A stretch of 60,138 bases of DNA. Source: RPQJ01 sp041910015 (GTDB taxonomy: Bacteria > Pseudomonadota > Gammaproteobacteria > Steroidobacterales > Steroidobacteraceae). The stretch spans positions 1 to 60,138 of the forward strand of contig JAYRRR010000110.1 in NCBI GenBank assembly GCA_041910015.1, in the 5' to 3' direction. Under the pieces are notes generated by a model. It did not search any database. It was given only the letters and a program-made list of their open reading frames with translations, and was not told the origin of the DNA. This document shows positions 9,098 to 18,354 of this stretch, in pieces; position 1 is the stretch's first letter, and every line of letters starts with the position of its first letter. The position numbers were made by a program, and so were the translations under genes.

Positions 9098-9790
9098 TCA
9101 GTCGGCGGCTACGACCTCAGCGGGCAGCCGTCTGGACTCGAGACGCCGGGCCAGTTGCTGGGCCTCGGCTCTGGATGCGACCGGCCCGACCCGTACCCGA
9201 TACAGATTCTTGCCGTCCCGCTGCAACGGCGCGACATAAGCGGGCAAGCCATTCTGCGCGAGATCCGCCACGAGTTTGCGCGCCGTGGCGACCGAGCCGA
9301 ACGCGCCGACCTGCACGGCCCATCCGCCCGCCGCGGCCGGCACGGGCCTGGACGCGGCCGGTGCCGGAGCTGGTGTGGCTTCCCTGACGGCCGCGCCGGC
9401 CGTCGACGGCGGCGTGTCTGGCGCCGAAGCGTTCCGCGCAGCCGGTGCAGGCGCCGGTTGCGGGGACGGCTCGGACGGCGGCTCAGGCTCCGGGGCATGC
9501 GCGGACCCGGGTTGAGGCTGCTTTGCGACCACGGAGTGCGGCGCCGGCAATTTCGACGCCGGTCGCGGCGCCTCGGTGGGTGTCCCGGTCGGCCGCGCCT
9601 CGACGTGCGAGCCGGCGTCCACGGTGCCACTGAGGTCAATCGTGAAGGTGCGGGTGCCGCGCCTGCCTGCGCTCACGGCGTCGCCGACAGCGTCGCCCTT
9701 CGGCCCCGACAGCAATTCGGGCACCAGCAGCACGGCGATCACGACGAGTACCGTCGCCCCGATCAGCCGCGCCTTGACCTGCTCGTCCAT
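9098..9790 (-). CDS. SPOR-domain inner-membrane protein (DedD-like)
   Basis: Predicted single-pass inner-membrane protein that binds septal peptidoglycan. The 230-residue product has a short cytoplasmic N-terminus and one transmembrane segment (about 9-26). A long low-complexity periplasmic linker rich in Pro, Ala and Glu follows, then a C-terminal SPOR domain (about 152-226) with GGWAVQVGAFGS and LYRVRVGPVASRAEAQ. In Pseudomonas and E. coli the gene in this position, between folC and cvpA, is a DedD-type cell-division protein, and the architecture here matches. The start is the ATG at 9790, 10 bases after folC. Confidence 0.9.
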   Translation of the reverse strand: MDEQVKARLIGATVLVVIAVLLVPELLSGPKGDAVGDAVSAGRRGTRTFTIDLSGTVDAGSHVEARPTGTPTEAPRPASKLPAPHSVVAKQPQPGSAHAPEPEPPSEPSPQPAPAPAARNASAPDTPPSTAGAAVREATPAPAPAASRPVPAAAGGWAVQVGAFGSVATARKLVADLAQNGLPAYVAPLQRDGKNLYRVRVGPVASRAEAQQLARRLESRRLPAEVVAAD

Positions 9791-9800
9791 TGGGCGCGGA

Positions 9801-11093
9801 TTATAGGTGAAGGCCGAGCGAGACGAGCGCTGGACCGACCGTGTGGAAGGAGCCGAACACGACGATGCGATCGCCCTTGGCCGCCACCGCCGCCGCGCTC
9901 GCCATCGCCGCACCGACCGTTCCGGACGGCCGCATCGTGACGCCGACTGTCCGGGCGCGGCGCGCAAGCTCTGTCGCATCGATCGCGCGCGGACCTTCGG
10001 CGGTTGCCGCAAACCAGACGTCGACGACGGGCGCGAGCTGCGCGACGACTCCCGGCACGTCCTTGTCGCCGAGCATCCCGCAGACGGCGAGCGTGCGTCC
10101 GGGCGCGCCCGACTCACGCAGGTTCGTGACCAGCACCGAGGCCGCCGCGGGGTTGTGCGCGACGTCGAGCACCCATTCGCAGCCGCGCTGCGCATCCCGC
10201 ACGCGCTGGAACCGGCCTGGCAGCGAGACCTCACGCAGCCCCTGCTCCACCGCACGACGCTCGCACGGCAGGCGCCCGCGCAACTGTTCGAGGGCGACCA
10301 GCGCCGTCGCGGCATTGGCGACCTGTACGGAACCCGGCAAGGCGGGCCAGGGCAGCGCGCCGAAACGCGTGGTACCGTCGACGACGAAATCCCAGCCGTC
10401 GCGGCAACGCGCGATGCCGTCGAAGTCGGAGCCGCGCACGAGCAGCCTGCTGCCGATCGACGCGGCGGCCGCGCGCAGCGAACCCGGTGGCACCGGCGAG
10501 CCGAACACCGCAGGCCGGCCCGGCCGGAAGATGCCCGCCTTCTCGCGACCGATCGACTCGGCGTCGGGACCGAGGAATTCCATGTGGTCGAGGCCGACCG
10601 ACACCACGACAGCGACGTCGGCATCGACCACGTTGACCGCGTCGAGCCGGCCGCCGAGCCCCACCTCGAGCACGATGGCGTCGAGGCCGGCGGTCTCGAA
10701 GACGAGCAGCGCGGCGAGCGTGTTGAACTCGAAATAGGTCAGCGTGTCCGCGCCGAGCGCGTCCGCGATGCGCTCGAACGCCGCGACGAGCGACGCCGCG
10801 CAGACCATGGCGCCGTCGATGCGGATACGCTCGCGGTAGTCGAGCAGATGCGGCGACGTGAACGTGCCGACGCGATGGCCCGCGGCACGCAGCACGGCAT
10901 CGAGCATCGCGACCGTCGACCCCTTGCCGTTGGTGCCACCGACCGTGAGGACCGGAATGCCGGGACGCCGCCAGCCGGTGCGGCCGAGGACGCGGGCCAC
11001 GCGGTCGAGGCCGAGGTCGACGACGACCGGGTGCGCGCGTTGCTGCCAGTCGAGCCAGTCCTCGAGGCGCTCGAATCGCGGCCCGGCGGGCAT
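9801..11093 (-). CDS. folC: Bifunctional dihydrofolate synthase / folylpolyglutamate synthase
   Basis: Adds glutamate to dihydropteroate and then to reduced folates, an ATP-dependent step of folate synthesis. The 430-residue protein has the P-loop GTNGKGST at 53-60, then TSPHLLDYRERIRI, YFEFNTLAALLVF, LEVGLGGRLDAVN and the C-domain blocks LDVAHNPAAA and GMLGDKDV. The start at 11093 is the ATG nearest the conserved N-terminal sequence; the frame upstream lies inside accD and is not coding. It is 14 bases downstream of accD, the standard gammaproteobacterial order. Confidence 0.96.
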   Translation of the reverse strand: MPAGPRFERLEDWLDWQQRAHPVVVDLGLDRVARVLGRTGWRRPGIPVLTVGGTNGKGSTVAMLDAVLRAAGHRVGTFTSPHLLDYRERIRIDGAMVCAASLVAAFERIADALGADTLTYFEFNTLAALLVFETAGLDAIVLEVGLGGRLDAVNVVDADVAVVVSVGLDHMEFLGPDAESIGREKAGIFRPGRPAVFGSPVPPGSLRAAAASIGSRLLVRGSDFDGIARCRDGWDFVVDGTTRFGALPWPALPGSVQVANAATALVALEQLRGRLPCERRAVEQGLREVSLPGRFQRVRDAQRGCEWVLDVAHNPAAASVLVTNLRESGAPGRTLAVCGMLGDKDVPGVVAQLAPVVDVWFAATAEGPRAIDATELARRARTVGVTMRPSGTVGAAMASAAAVAAKGDRIVVFGSFHTVGPALVSLGLHL

Positions 11094-11107
11094 GTCGCCG
11101 TCGCGCG

Positions 11108-12004
11108 TCAGGGCGCCGCGGGCGACAGCGCGTGCTCGTCGGGTCGCGCAGGCGGCGGACGGCCGAGCAGCAGCGCGAGCAGCACCGCGATGCGGTCGCG
11201 CAGGTCGCGACGGTCGACGATCAGGTCGATCGCGCCGTGCTCCAGCAGGAACTCGCTGCGCTGGAAGCCTTCCGGCAGGGTCTCGCGCACCGTCTGCTCG
11301 ATGACGCGCGGTCCGGCGAAGCCGATCAGCGCCTTCGGCTCGGCGATGTTGAGATCGCCGAGCATCGCGAGGCTCGCCGAGACGCCGCCGGTCGTCGGAT
11401 TGGTCAGCACGGAAACGAACGGCAGCCGCGCCTGCGCGAGGCGTGCGAGCACGGCACTGGTCTTGCTCATCTGCAGCAGCGACAGCAGGCCTTCCTGCAT
11501 GCGCGCGCCGCCGCTCGACGAAAAGCACACCAGCGGCCAGCGGTTGGCGAGGCAGTGCTCGGCCGCGCGCGTGAACCGCTCGCCGACCACCGACCCCATC
11601 GAGCCGCCGAGAAACCGGAACTCGAACGCGCAGGCGACGACTTCGATGCCCTGCAGCCTGCCGGCCATGACGATGAGCGCGTCCTTCTCGCCCACGGTCT
11701 TCTGCGCCACGGTCAGGCGGTCGCGGTACTTCTTGCTGTCGCGGAACTTGAGCGGATCCTCGGGTTCGACGTCAGCCGCGAGTTCCTGGCCTGTGCCCGG
11801 GTCGAGGAAGCGTTCGAGGCGGTCACGAGCCTCGATGCGCATGTGGTGGGAGCATTTCGGGCAGACCTGCAGGTTGCGCTCGAGCTCGGCCCGGTACAGG
11901 ACGGCATCGCAGGCCGGGCACTTGATCCAGAGGCCCTCGGGGACGGAGCGCGTGCGACGCTCCGTCTTGATGCGCGAGGGGATGATCTTCTCGAACCACG
12001 TCAC
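11108..12004 (-). CDS. accD: Acetyl-CoA carboxylase carboxyltransferase subunit beta
   Basis: Forms the carboxyltransferase with AccA and transfers CO2 from biotinyl-AccB to acetyl-CoA to make malonyl-CoA for fatty acid synthesis. The 298-residue product has the N-terminal zinc ribbon (C29, C32, C48, C51). The crotonase-type core follows, with FEFRFLGGSMGSVVGER, SSSGGARMQEG and NPTTGGVSAS. The start is a GTG at 12004, giving the typical MTWFEKIIPS beginning; no in-frame ATG lies nearer. It lies between truA (17 bases upstream) and folC. Confidence 0.96.
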   Translation of the reverse strand: MTWFEKIIPSRIKTERRTRSVPEGLWIKCPACDAVLYRAELERNLQVCPKCSHHMRIEARDRLERFLDPGTGQELAADVEPEDPLKFRDSKKYRDRLTVAQKTVGEKDALIVMAGRLQGIEVVACAFEFRFLGGSMGSVVGERFTRAAEHCLANRWPLVCFSSSGGARMQEGLLSLLQMSKTSAVLARLAQARLPFVSVLTNPTTGGVSASLAMLGDLNIAEPKALIGFAGPRVIEQTVRETLPEGFQRSEFLLEHGAIDLIVDRRDLRDRIAVLLALLLGRPPPARPDEHALSPAAP

Positions 12005-12021
12005 TGCAACGGCACTCCAGG

Positions 12022-12798
12022 CTACGGACGAGGGAGTGTATACGAAGGCAGGCCGAACCCGGCGGGGTACTCCGCCGCGACGAAATAGAGCCCCTGCGGC
12101 GGCGCGGTCGGGCCGGCCCGGGTCCGGTCACGTGCGCGCAGCACCTCCCCGATCCAGTCCATCGGCCGTTCGCCGCGCCCGACGAGGATCAGCGACCCCG
12201 CGATGTTGCGCACCATGTGGTGCAGGAACGCGTTGGCGCACAGGTGCAGGTCGACACAGGCGCCGTTGCGCTCCACGCGCAGCTCCAGCAGGTCGCGCAT
12301 CGGCGTCGGTGACTGGCATTCCGCCGCGCGAAACGACGAAAAATCCTGGTGACCGACGAGCGTCTGTGCGGCCTCGTGCATGCGCGCGACATCGAGTTCT
12401 GCGCGCACCCAGCAGACTCGCTGGCGATCGAGCGCAGGACGCAGGCGCCGGTCCAGGATGCGGTAGAGGTACCGGCGCGACAATGCAACATGGCGCGCGT
12501 GGAAATCGTCAGGGACCGGGCGGACCCAGTGGACGGTCAGCTCGTTCGAGGCGTTGGCATTGCTGCCGAGCACCCAGCCGTGCATCGACCGCCCGGCCGT
12601 GGTATCGAAGTGCGCCACCATCTGCAGCGCATGTACGCCGGCGTCGGTACGGCCGGCGGCCACCAGCTCGACGGGATGGTCGGCGACGCGGCTCAGCGCC
12701 TGCTGCAACTCGCCCTGCACCGTGCGGGCATGGTGCTGATACTGCCAGCCCGCGAACGCCGAGCCGTCGTACTCGACGCCGAGCGCGAGCCGGGGCAT
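12022..12798 (-). CDS. truA: tRNA pseudouridine(38-40) synthase
   Basis: Isomerises uridines 38, 39 and 40 in the anticodon arm of many tRNAs. The 258-residue protein has the family's N-terminal EYDGSAFAGWQ block and the catalytic motif AGRTDAGVHA with D52. Further blocks are FHARHVALSRRYLYRI, FSSFRAAECQS and the C-terminal HMVRNIAGSLILVG. The start at 12798 is the ATG immediately before the conserved sequence; upstream in-frame sequence overlaps fimV. The fimV stop is 20 bases upstream, so truA is probably read from the fimV transcript, as in Pseudomonas. Confidence 0.95.
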   Translation of the reverse strand: MPRLALGVEYDGSAFAGWQYQHHARTVQGELQQALSRVADHPVELVAAGRTDAGVHALQMVAHFDTTAGRSMHGWVLGSNANASNELTVHWVRPVPDDFHARHVALSRRYLYRILDRRLRPALDRQRVCWVRAELDVARMHEAAQTLVGHQDFSSFRAAECQSPTPMRDLLELRVERNGACVDLHLCANAFLHHMVRNIAGSLILVGRGERPMDWIGEVLRARDRTRAGPTAPPQGLYFVAAEYPAGFGLPSYTLPRP

Positions 12799-12818
12799 GC
12801 GCTGCGCCCGGCCAGCCG

Positions 12819-15410
12819 TCAGGGCAGGCTGGCAATCAGGCGCTCGGCTTCCTGCTTCTGCACGGCATTGCCTTCCTGCAGCACCTCGTCGAGGATGCTG
12901 CGAGCGCCCTCTGGATCGCCCATGTCCATGTAGGCTCGCGCCAGGTCGAGCTTGGTGCCCACCTCGCTCATGGTCGGCGGCTCGGACGCCGTGTCGAAGT
13001 TGACGCGGCGCGTGATACCCGTGATCGACGTGTCTTCGAGGCTGGGCATTTCGCCCGTCACGTCGGAAAGATCGACAACGCCAGGTTCGACGATGGATGT
13101 CGAATCGTCGAGCGCGCTCATCACCGAGGTGGCGCTGAGCAGATCCTGGTCGTCGATCAGCGGCACCTCCGCCGTGGAGTCCTTCACGCGCGTCTCGACC
13201 GTGTCTTCGATCGGCGACGCGAGCTGGTCGTTGACCGTGTCGTCGTTCGTCTCGAGCGCCTCGAGTTCGCGCAACGCGTCGACGTCGAGTCCGAGATCGT
13301 CGACCGTGAGCTCCTGCGTGTCGCTGGTGGTCTTGGCTTCGCCGCGCACCATCGGTGTCTCGACCGTCGGCGCGACCTGCGAGTCGACCGCGGTGACTCC
13401 CGGCTCGTCGAAGACGAAGTCGAGACCGGAGCTGTTGGCGAGGTCGGGTGCCTTCTCGCTCAGGTCGATGTCCGGCGTGGTGGCCGCAGGCATGCCGGAC
13501 ATGTCGATGTCCAGCGTCCCGGTCGCACCGTGCAGCTCCATGTCGAGCATGTCGGACGCGCCGCTCGGCGAGCCGGCGAACATTGGCTCGTCCGGCGCGA
13601 TCTGCTTGCCCATGATCAGGACCTTGTCCCACTCGCCCGCCGGCGCATGGGCGCGGCTGGCGTGCAGTTCACGGGCCTGCTCGAGGAACCGGTCGCGATT
13701 GCCCCAGACGAAGAAGATCTCGAGCAACTTGAGCTTCAGCTCGCGGCGCTGCGGTTCGCGCTTGATCGCGAGCTGGACGAGGTCGGCGGCCTGGTCGTAG
13801 AGGCCGTAGGCCATGTGGAAATCAGCTTCAGCCAGCGGGTCACTCGACTCCGTGCTGAGCGGACCTTCGCCGGACAGCGTGTCTTCCACCGAGACCGGCT
13901 TGCGGACCGGCTCGGCCGCGCGCGACGGCGTCGCGGCAGCCGCAGCCGCTGTGACCGCCGCAGCTGACGAAACGGTGCGGACCGGCTCGACCGGTCGCTT
14001 CTCCTCGACGAGGATTTCCGGCTCACGGCGCGGTGCATAGCGTGGCGTCGCGCGCAGATCCCGACCAAGGGCCTCTTCCAGGTTTTCCTCGGCCGCGCCA
14101 CGTTCGCGTCGCATGCGCTGCAACAGCACCATGCCGAGACCCGCCGCCAGCAGGCCCAGCAGCACCCACCAGTAGTCCTGCACACGCTCGAGCAGCGTCG
14201 GGCCTTCCGGCGCGACGGCGGGCGCTTTCTTCTTCGGTGGCTTGGCCGTTTCGGCGGGCCTGGGCTCCTCGCCCGCGGCCGGCTCCGGTTCCGCCCCGGG
14301 CGCGGCACCTTCCGTGGGCGCGGGCGCACCGCCCTGCAGGGTCGCGAGTTCCGCATTGCGGACCTCGAGCAGCCGGCGTGCCTCCGCCAGCTCGGCCTCG
14401 AGTTGCTTGACGCGGGCTTCGACGTCCGTGGCCGGCGCGGCGCCCGATGCTGCAGCGGCGACAGGTGTCGCCGCGGGACCGGTCGCGGCCGACGCCGGTG
14501 CCGATGGCGCGGTGGTCGAAGGCGCCGCCGTGCCCTGCTGCGGCGTCACGAGCCGCAGACGGCCCGGTTCGGAAGCCGCCGCCGTCGTGCCGCTGCGCCA
14601 GGCGTCGTACTGGCGCGCAACCTCGGCGGAGGCAGCCGAGGCCGGGATCGCCTCGATCTCCGACGCCTCGGGGATGCGCAGCGTGCTGCCGGACCGCAGC
14701 ACGTTGATGTTGCCGTCGAAGGCCTGCGGGTTGTTCTGGAAGATGGAGACCATCGCGCGGTTCACGTCCGCGCGCGTGCCGGGGCTCACCTGGCTCGCGA
14801 TCTTCCAGAGCGTGTCGTTGCGACGGACGTGATACGTCCCACCCGGCGTGACCGCCGCATCGGCAGACCTGGGAGCAACCGGCGCGGCTCGGGGGGCGGA
14901 CGGTGCCGGCTCCTCGGCAGCGCGGGCGACCGGCTCCGCGGCACGCACGCTGGTGGCGCCGCCCGAACCGGCGCGGGGCGTGGCGACCGTTTCGGTCACC
15001 GGCGGACCGGGCGTGAAGACGGGTGGGTCGAGCAGCACGGTGTATTCGCGCAGCAGGCGGCCGCGAGGCCAGTTGGCCTCGACGAGCAGCGTCACGAACG
15101 GCTCGGTGACCGGCCGGGGCGAGGTCACCCGCAGCACGTCCCTGCCGCCCGGACCCTTGGTCACGCGGAAATTGAAGTCGGCAAGGTAGGCCGGCCGGTC
15201 GAGCCCGAAGCGGGTGAAGGTATCGTTCGAGGCGAGCGTCGCGCGCAGGGCGCCGAGGTCCTCCTGCGTCGCGGAGACCAGTTCGATCTCGGCATCGAAC
15301 GGCTGGTTGAGCGCCGAGTTCAGTCGAATCTCGCCGAGACCCAGGGCGAACAACGCACCGGGGGACATCAACGCGCTCATGAGCAGAACGCGGCGTACGG
15401 CAGTCTTCAT
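12819..15410 (-). CDS. fimV: FimV-type LysM/TPR inner-membrane protein
   Basis: FimV proteins span the inner membrane, bind peptidoglycan and support type IV pilus assembly and twitching, in part by promoting cyclic-AMP signalling. The 863-residue product has a signal peptide (1-22), the FimV N-terminal domain (about 23-135) and a LysM-like domain with YHVRRNDTLWKIA (193-247). A coiled coil lies around 320-350 before one transmembrane segment (WVLLGLLAAGLGMVLL). The acidic cytoplasmic region ends with a TPR-like FimV C-terminal motif around 820-863 (LDLARAYMDMGDPEGAR). The ATG at 15410 is chosen because it creates the signal peptide; the frame stays open further upstream. A likely promoter lies at 15501-15529. 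Confidence 0.93.
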   Translation of the reverse strand: MKTAVRRVLLMSALMSPGALFALGLGEIRLNSALNQPFDAEIELVSATQEDLGALRATLASNDTFTRFGLDRPAYLADFNFRVTKGPGGRDVLRVTSPRPVTEPFVTLLVEANWPRGRLLREYTVLLDPPVFTPGPPVTETVATPRAGSGGATSVRAAEPVARAAEEPAPSAPRAAPVAPRSADAAVTPGGTYHVRRNDTLWKIASQVSPGTRADVNRAMVSIFQNNPQAFDGNINVLRSGSTLRIPEASEIEAIPASAASAEVARQYDAWRSGTTAAASEPGRLRLVTPQQGTAAPSTTAPSAPASAATGPAATPVAAAASGAAPATDVEARVKQLEAELAEARRLLEVRNAELATLQGGAPAPTEGAAPGAEPEPAAGEEPRPAETAKPPKKKAPAVAPEGPTLLERVQDYWWVLLGLLAAGLGMVLLQRMRRERGAAEENLEEALGRDLRATPRYAPRREPEILVEEKRPVEPVRTVSSAAAVTAAAAAATPSRAAEPVRKPVSVEDTLSGEGPLSTESSDPLAEADFHMAYGLYDQAADLVQLAIKREPQRRELKLKLLEIFFVWGNRDRFLEQARELHASRAHAPAGEWDKVLIMGKQIAPDEPMFAGSPSGASDMLDMELHGATGTLDIDMSGMPAATTPDIDLSEKAPDLANSSGLDFVFDEPGVTAVDSQVAPTVETPMVRGEAKTTSDTQELTVDDLGLDVDALRELEALETNDDTVNDQLASPIEDTVETRVKDSTAEVPLIDDQDLLSATSVMSALDDSTSIVEPGVVDLSDVTGEMPSLEDTSITGITRRVNFDTASEPPTMSEVGTKLDLARAYMDMGDPEGARSILDEVLQEGNAVQKQEAERLIASLP

Positions 15411-15500
15411 CGGGTCTCCCACCAGTCGCGAATCGAGACGCGGTGCCGCCGCTCGCGCGGGGCACCGTCGGGTTCGTGTAAGTATTGCCAATTCGACATA

Positions 15501-15529
15501 ACTATAGCGGACTGACCAGCCGCACCCAA
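15501..15529 (-). promoter_or_regulatory. Putative sigma-70 promoter of the fimV operon
   Basis: On the minus strand TTGGGT (15529-15524) and TATAGT (15506-15501) are separated by exactly 17 bases. TATAGT matches the -10 consensus at five of six positions; TTGGGT keeps the TTG core. The predicted start of transcription is near 15494, about 84 bases before the fimV ATG. The element lies in the 250-base gap between aroC and fimV, which otherwise shows no gene. The following leader is unusually AT-rich for this genome. Confidence 0.5.
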
Positions 15530-15660
15530 CCCGAATGCTCCCGGGGCCCGGTTCCGCAACCGCCTTTGTAGCGCCGAGCGTGCACTCAATGCCGGACGTG
15601 CAGCACAATTCCGCGGACTGGCCCGCCACCCCGGACCCACCCCGCCCGCCGGCGCGGCCT

Positions 15661-16746
15661 TCAGGCGATCACCGGCGTGCCTGACTGGACCCCGGCGTTC
15701 TGGGCGCGGTGCCGCAGGAAATGGTCCGTCAGCACGAGCGCGAGCATCGCCTCGGCGATGGGCACGGCGCGGATGCCGACGCACGGGTCGTGGCGGCCCG
15801 TCGTGACGACTTCGACGGGGCGGCCCTGCAGGTCGATGGACCGGCCGGGGGTCGTGATGCTCGACGTCGGCTTGAGCGCCAGGCTGACGAGCAGGTCCTG
15901 CCCCGAGGAGATGCCACCGAGCGTCCCGCCCGCGTGGTTCGACAAGAACCCCGCGGGGGTGAGCTCGTCCCGGTGCTCGGTGCCGCGCTGCTCCACGCTC
16001 GCGAACCCCGCGCCGATCTCCACGCCCTTCACGGCGTTGATGCCCATCATCGCGTGCGCGATGTCGGCGTCGAGCCGGTCGAAGACCGGCTCACCGAGCC
16101 CCGGTGGCGTCCCCGTCGCCACGACGTTCACGCGCGCGCCGACCGAATCGCCCTCGCGCCGCAAGCTTTCGATCAGCGCCTCCAACTCGGCCACGCGCGC
16201 CGGCTCGGCGCAGAAGAACGGATTCGCGTCGATCGCGGCGCGCTCCTCGAGCCGCAGCCGCAGCGCGCCGACCTGCGCGAGGTAGCCGTAGATCTCGATG
16301 CCCTGTCTGGCCAGGAACCGGCGCGCGATGGCGCCCGCCGCGACCCGCATGACGGTCTCGCGCGCAGACGAGCGACCGCCGCCGCGGTGATCGCGCAGGC
16401 CGTACTTCTGCTGATAGGTGTAGTCGGCGTGACCGGGGCGGAATCGATCCTTGATCTTTTCGTAGTCGTACGAGCGCTGGTCCGTGTTCTCGACCAGCAG
16501 TCCGATCGGCGTCCCGGTCGTCATGCCCTCGAACACGCCGGAGAGGATGCGCACCCGGTCCGGTTCGCGTCGCTGACTCGTGTATTTCGACGTGCCTGTG
16601 CGCCGGCGCTCGACGTCGCTCTGGATGTCGTCCTCGGCCAGCGGCATGCCCGGCGGACAGCCGTCGACGACGCAGCCGAGCGCCGGTCCGTGGCTTTCGC
16701 CGAAGGTCGTCACCGTGAACAGCCGGCCGAAGGTGTTGCCCGACAT
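15661..16746 (-). CDS. aroC: Chorismate synthase
   Basis: Makes chorismate from 5-enolpyruvylshikimate-3-phosphate using reduced FMN as a catalytic cofactor, the last shikimate-pathway step. The 361-residue length is normal. Signatures seen are GESHGPALGCVVDGCP, RRRTGTSKYTSQRREPD, RPGHADYTYQQKYG, RGGGRSSARETVMRVAAGAIA and the C-terminal GRHDPC block. The ATG at 16746 gives the canonical MSGNTFGRLF start. It follows prmB by nine bases; the prmB-aroC pair is common in proteobacteria. Confidence 0.97.
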   Translation of the reverse strand: MSGNTFGRLFTVTTFGESHGPALGCVVDGCPPGMPLAEDDIQSDVERRRTGTSKYTSQRREPDRVRILSGVFEGMTTGTPIGLLVENTDQRSYDYEKIKDRFRPGHADYTYQQKYGLRDHRGGGRSSARETVMRVAAGAIARRFLARQGIEIYGYLAQVGALRLRLEERAAIDANPFFCAEPARVAELEALIESLRREGDSVGARVNVVATGTPPGLGEPVFDRLDADIAHAMMGINAVKGVEIGAGFASVEQRGTEHRDELTPAGFLSNHAGGTLGGISSGQDLLVSLALKPTSSITTPGRSIDLQGRPVEVVTTGRHDPCVGIRAVPIAEAMLALVLTDHFLRHRAQNAGVQSGTPVIA

Positions 16747-16755
16747 GCGTGCCCT

Positions 16756-17691
16756 TCATTTCCCCAGTGCGTGACGGTGCCTGCCAACCTCGTCCTTCGT
16801 CAACACGAATACGCCCCCACCGCCACGCTCGAACTCGAGCCAGAGGAATGGCACGGCGGGATAGGCCTGCTGCAGACGCTCTTCGCTGTCGCCGACCTCG
16901 ACGACGAGCACGCCGCCCGGCTCGAGGTGCGCGTCGGCATCGCGCAGGATGCGCCGGACGACGTCGAGACCATCGATCCCCGCCCGCAGCGCGAGGTCCG
17001 GCTCGTGCCGGTACTCCGCCGGCAGCGCGGACATCTCCGCGTTGCTGACGTAGGGAGGATTCGACACGATCAGGTCGTAGCGACGCGCGCCGAGCGGCGC
17101 ATAGACGTCGCCCTCGTGCAGCATGACGCGCGCAGCCACTGCGTGACGCTCGACGTTGCGCCGCGCCACAGCCAGTGCGGCCGGCGACAGGTCGACCGCG
17201 TCGACGCGCGCCTCGGGGAACCGCAGGGCGCAGGCGATCGCGATGCAGCCGGAGCCGGTGCCGATGTCGAGGATGCGGTGCACCTGTCCCGGGGCAACCC
17301 ACGGTGCAAAACCCGCACCGACCAGCTCGGCGAACGGGGAGCGCGGCACGATGACGCGCTCGTCGACCTCGAACTCGAGACCGGCGAACCACATGCGCCC
17401 CATGAGGTAGGCGGCCGGCACCCGGCGACGCAGCCGCTCCGCGAAGAGCTGCGCGACTTTCTCCAACGCCTGCGGATCGACCTTGCGCCCGTACGCCGCC
17501 GCATCGGCGTGATCCAGGCCCAGCACGTGGAACACGAGCGCCGCCGCATCGTCCAGCGAGTCGCCGGTGCCATGCCCGTAGGCCAGACCCGCCGCGTCGA
17601 ATTCACGCGCGCCGAAACGCACGAGCTGCGCGACGGTCGGGGACCGCGGCAGTTTGCGTGCGAACGGAAGGGACGTGCTCGTGGCGGTCAT
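16756..17691 (-). CDS. prmB: Ribosomal protein L3 (uL3) glutamine N5-methyltransferase
   Basis: SAM-dependent methyltransferase that modifies a glutamine of ribosomal protein L3. The 311-residue product has a helical N-terminal substrate domain (about 15-105), a Rossmann fold with the SAM loop LDIGTGSGCIA and the catalytic NPPY motif in VSNPPYVSN. The first half, with RMWFAGLEFEVDERVIVPRSP, matches PrmB better than the paralogous release-factor methylase PrmC. It lies upstream of aroC on the same strand and is divergent from the SCO gene 18 bases away. Confidence 0.92.
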   Translation of the reverse strand: MTATSTSLPFARKLPRSPTVAQLVRFGAREFDAAGLAYGHGTGDSLDDAAALVFHVLGLDHADAAAYGRKVDPQALEKVAQLFAERLRRRVPAAYLMGRMWFAGLEFEVDERVIVPRSPFAELVGAGFAPWVAPGQVHRILDIGTGSGCIAIACALRFPEARVDAVDLSPAALAVARRNVERHAVAARVMLHEGDVYAPLGARRYDLIVSNPPYVSNAEMSALPAEYRHEPDLALRAGIDGLDVVRRILRDADAHLEPGGVLVVEVGDSEERLQQAYPAVPFLWLEFERGGGGVFVLTKDEVGRHRHALGK

Positions 17692-17696
17692 TGTGG

Positions 17697-17702
17697 GATA
17701 AT
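17697..17702 (+). promoter_or_regulatory. Putative -10 element placed for a leaderless SCO transcript
   Basis: GATAAT lies with seven bases between its end and the ATG of the SCO gene at 17710. At the normal distance from a -10 element, transcription would start at or next to the A of the ATG. The 18-base gap to the divergent prmB start leaves little room for a ribosome binding site, and none is visible. No good -35 hexamer is found 16-18 bases upstream, so this is a tentative assignment. Confidence 0.3.
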
Positions 17703-17709
17703 CGCGCCG

Positions 17710-18354
17710 ATGACCGCCCGCCTCAATCTTCGGCTCGGCCTGTTCGCCATTGTAGCGTTTGTGGTCGGCCTCGTTGCCGCCCGCTGGCTGATCGGCCCGG
17801 CTGCGCCACCACCGCCGGCCCTGGACCGTGCGACCGTCTTCGCGCCACGCATCGCGGTCGCGCCATTCGACCTCGTCGACGAAGACGGCCGACCCTTCGA
17901 CGCCGCCTCGCTACGGGGCCAATGGTCGATCGTGTTCTTCGGCTTCACGCACTGTCCGGACGTGTGTCCGACGACGCTGGCCGTGCTGAAGCAGCTGCGC
18001 GGGCAGTTGGGCGACCTGCCGCCGCAACGGCAGCCCCGCGTGTTGCTGTTCACGGTCGACCCCGAGCGCGACACGCCGGCGCAGCTGCGCGAGTACGTGC
18101 GGTTCTTCGACCCCTCGTTCCACGGCGTCACCGGCTCGCTCGCCGGCGTGCAGGCCGCCGCCAGTGCGTTCGGCGTGCCGTTCGCCAGGGTATCCCTGCC
18201 GCAGGGCGGCTACACGATGGACCACGGCGCGGGCCTGCATTTCGTCAGTCCCGACGGCCGGAAGATCGCGTACGCCTCGCCGCCGTTCAGCGCCGAGACG
18301 CTCGCGCGCGACTACCGCAAGCTCGAGACGTATTACGCGGAGACGCGAGAGTGA
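17710..18354 (+). CDS. SCO1/SenC family copper chaperone
   Basis: Membrane-anchored thioredoxin-fold protein that delivers copper to, or reduces the copper site of, cytochrome c oxidase subunit II. The 214-residue product has one N-terminal transmembrane anchor (about 8-27), the copper motif CPDVC (C82, C86) and the third ligand H172 in TMDHGAG. The order FTHCPDVCPTT, FTVDPERDTP is typical. Its TGA overlaps the GTG of psd. No oxidase genes are in the window, so its partner is inferred from the family only. Confidence 0.93.
   Translation: MTARLNLRLGLFAIVAFVVGLVAARWLIGPAAPPPPALDRATVFAPRIAVAPFDLVDEDGRPFDAASLRGQWSIVFFGFTHCPDVCPTTLAVLKQLRGQLGDLPPQRQPRVLLFTVDPERDTPAQLREYVRFFDPSFHGVTGSLAGVQAAASAFGVPFARVSLPQGGYTMDHGAGLHFVSPDGRKIAYASPPFSAETLARDYRKLETYYAETRE

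Noticed and set aside
9807..13967. 1386-codon plus-strand open frame across folC, accD, truA and fimV
   Set aside because: It is antisense to four recognisable genes and has no family similarity; long open antisense frames are expected in this GC-rich DNA.
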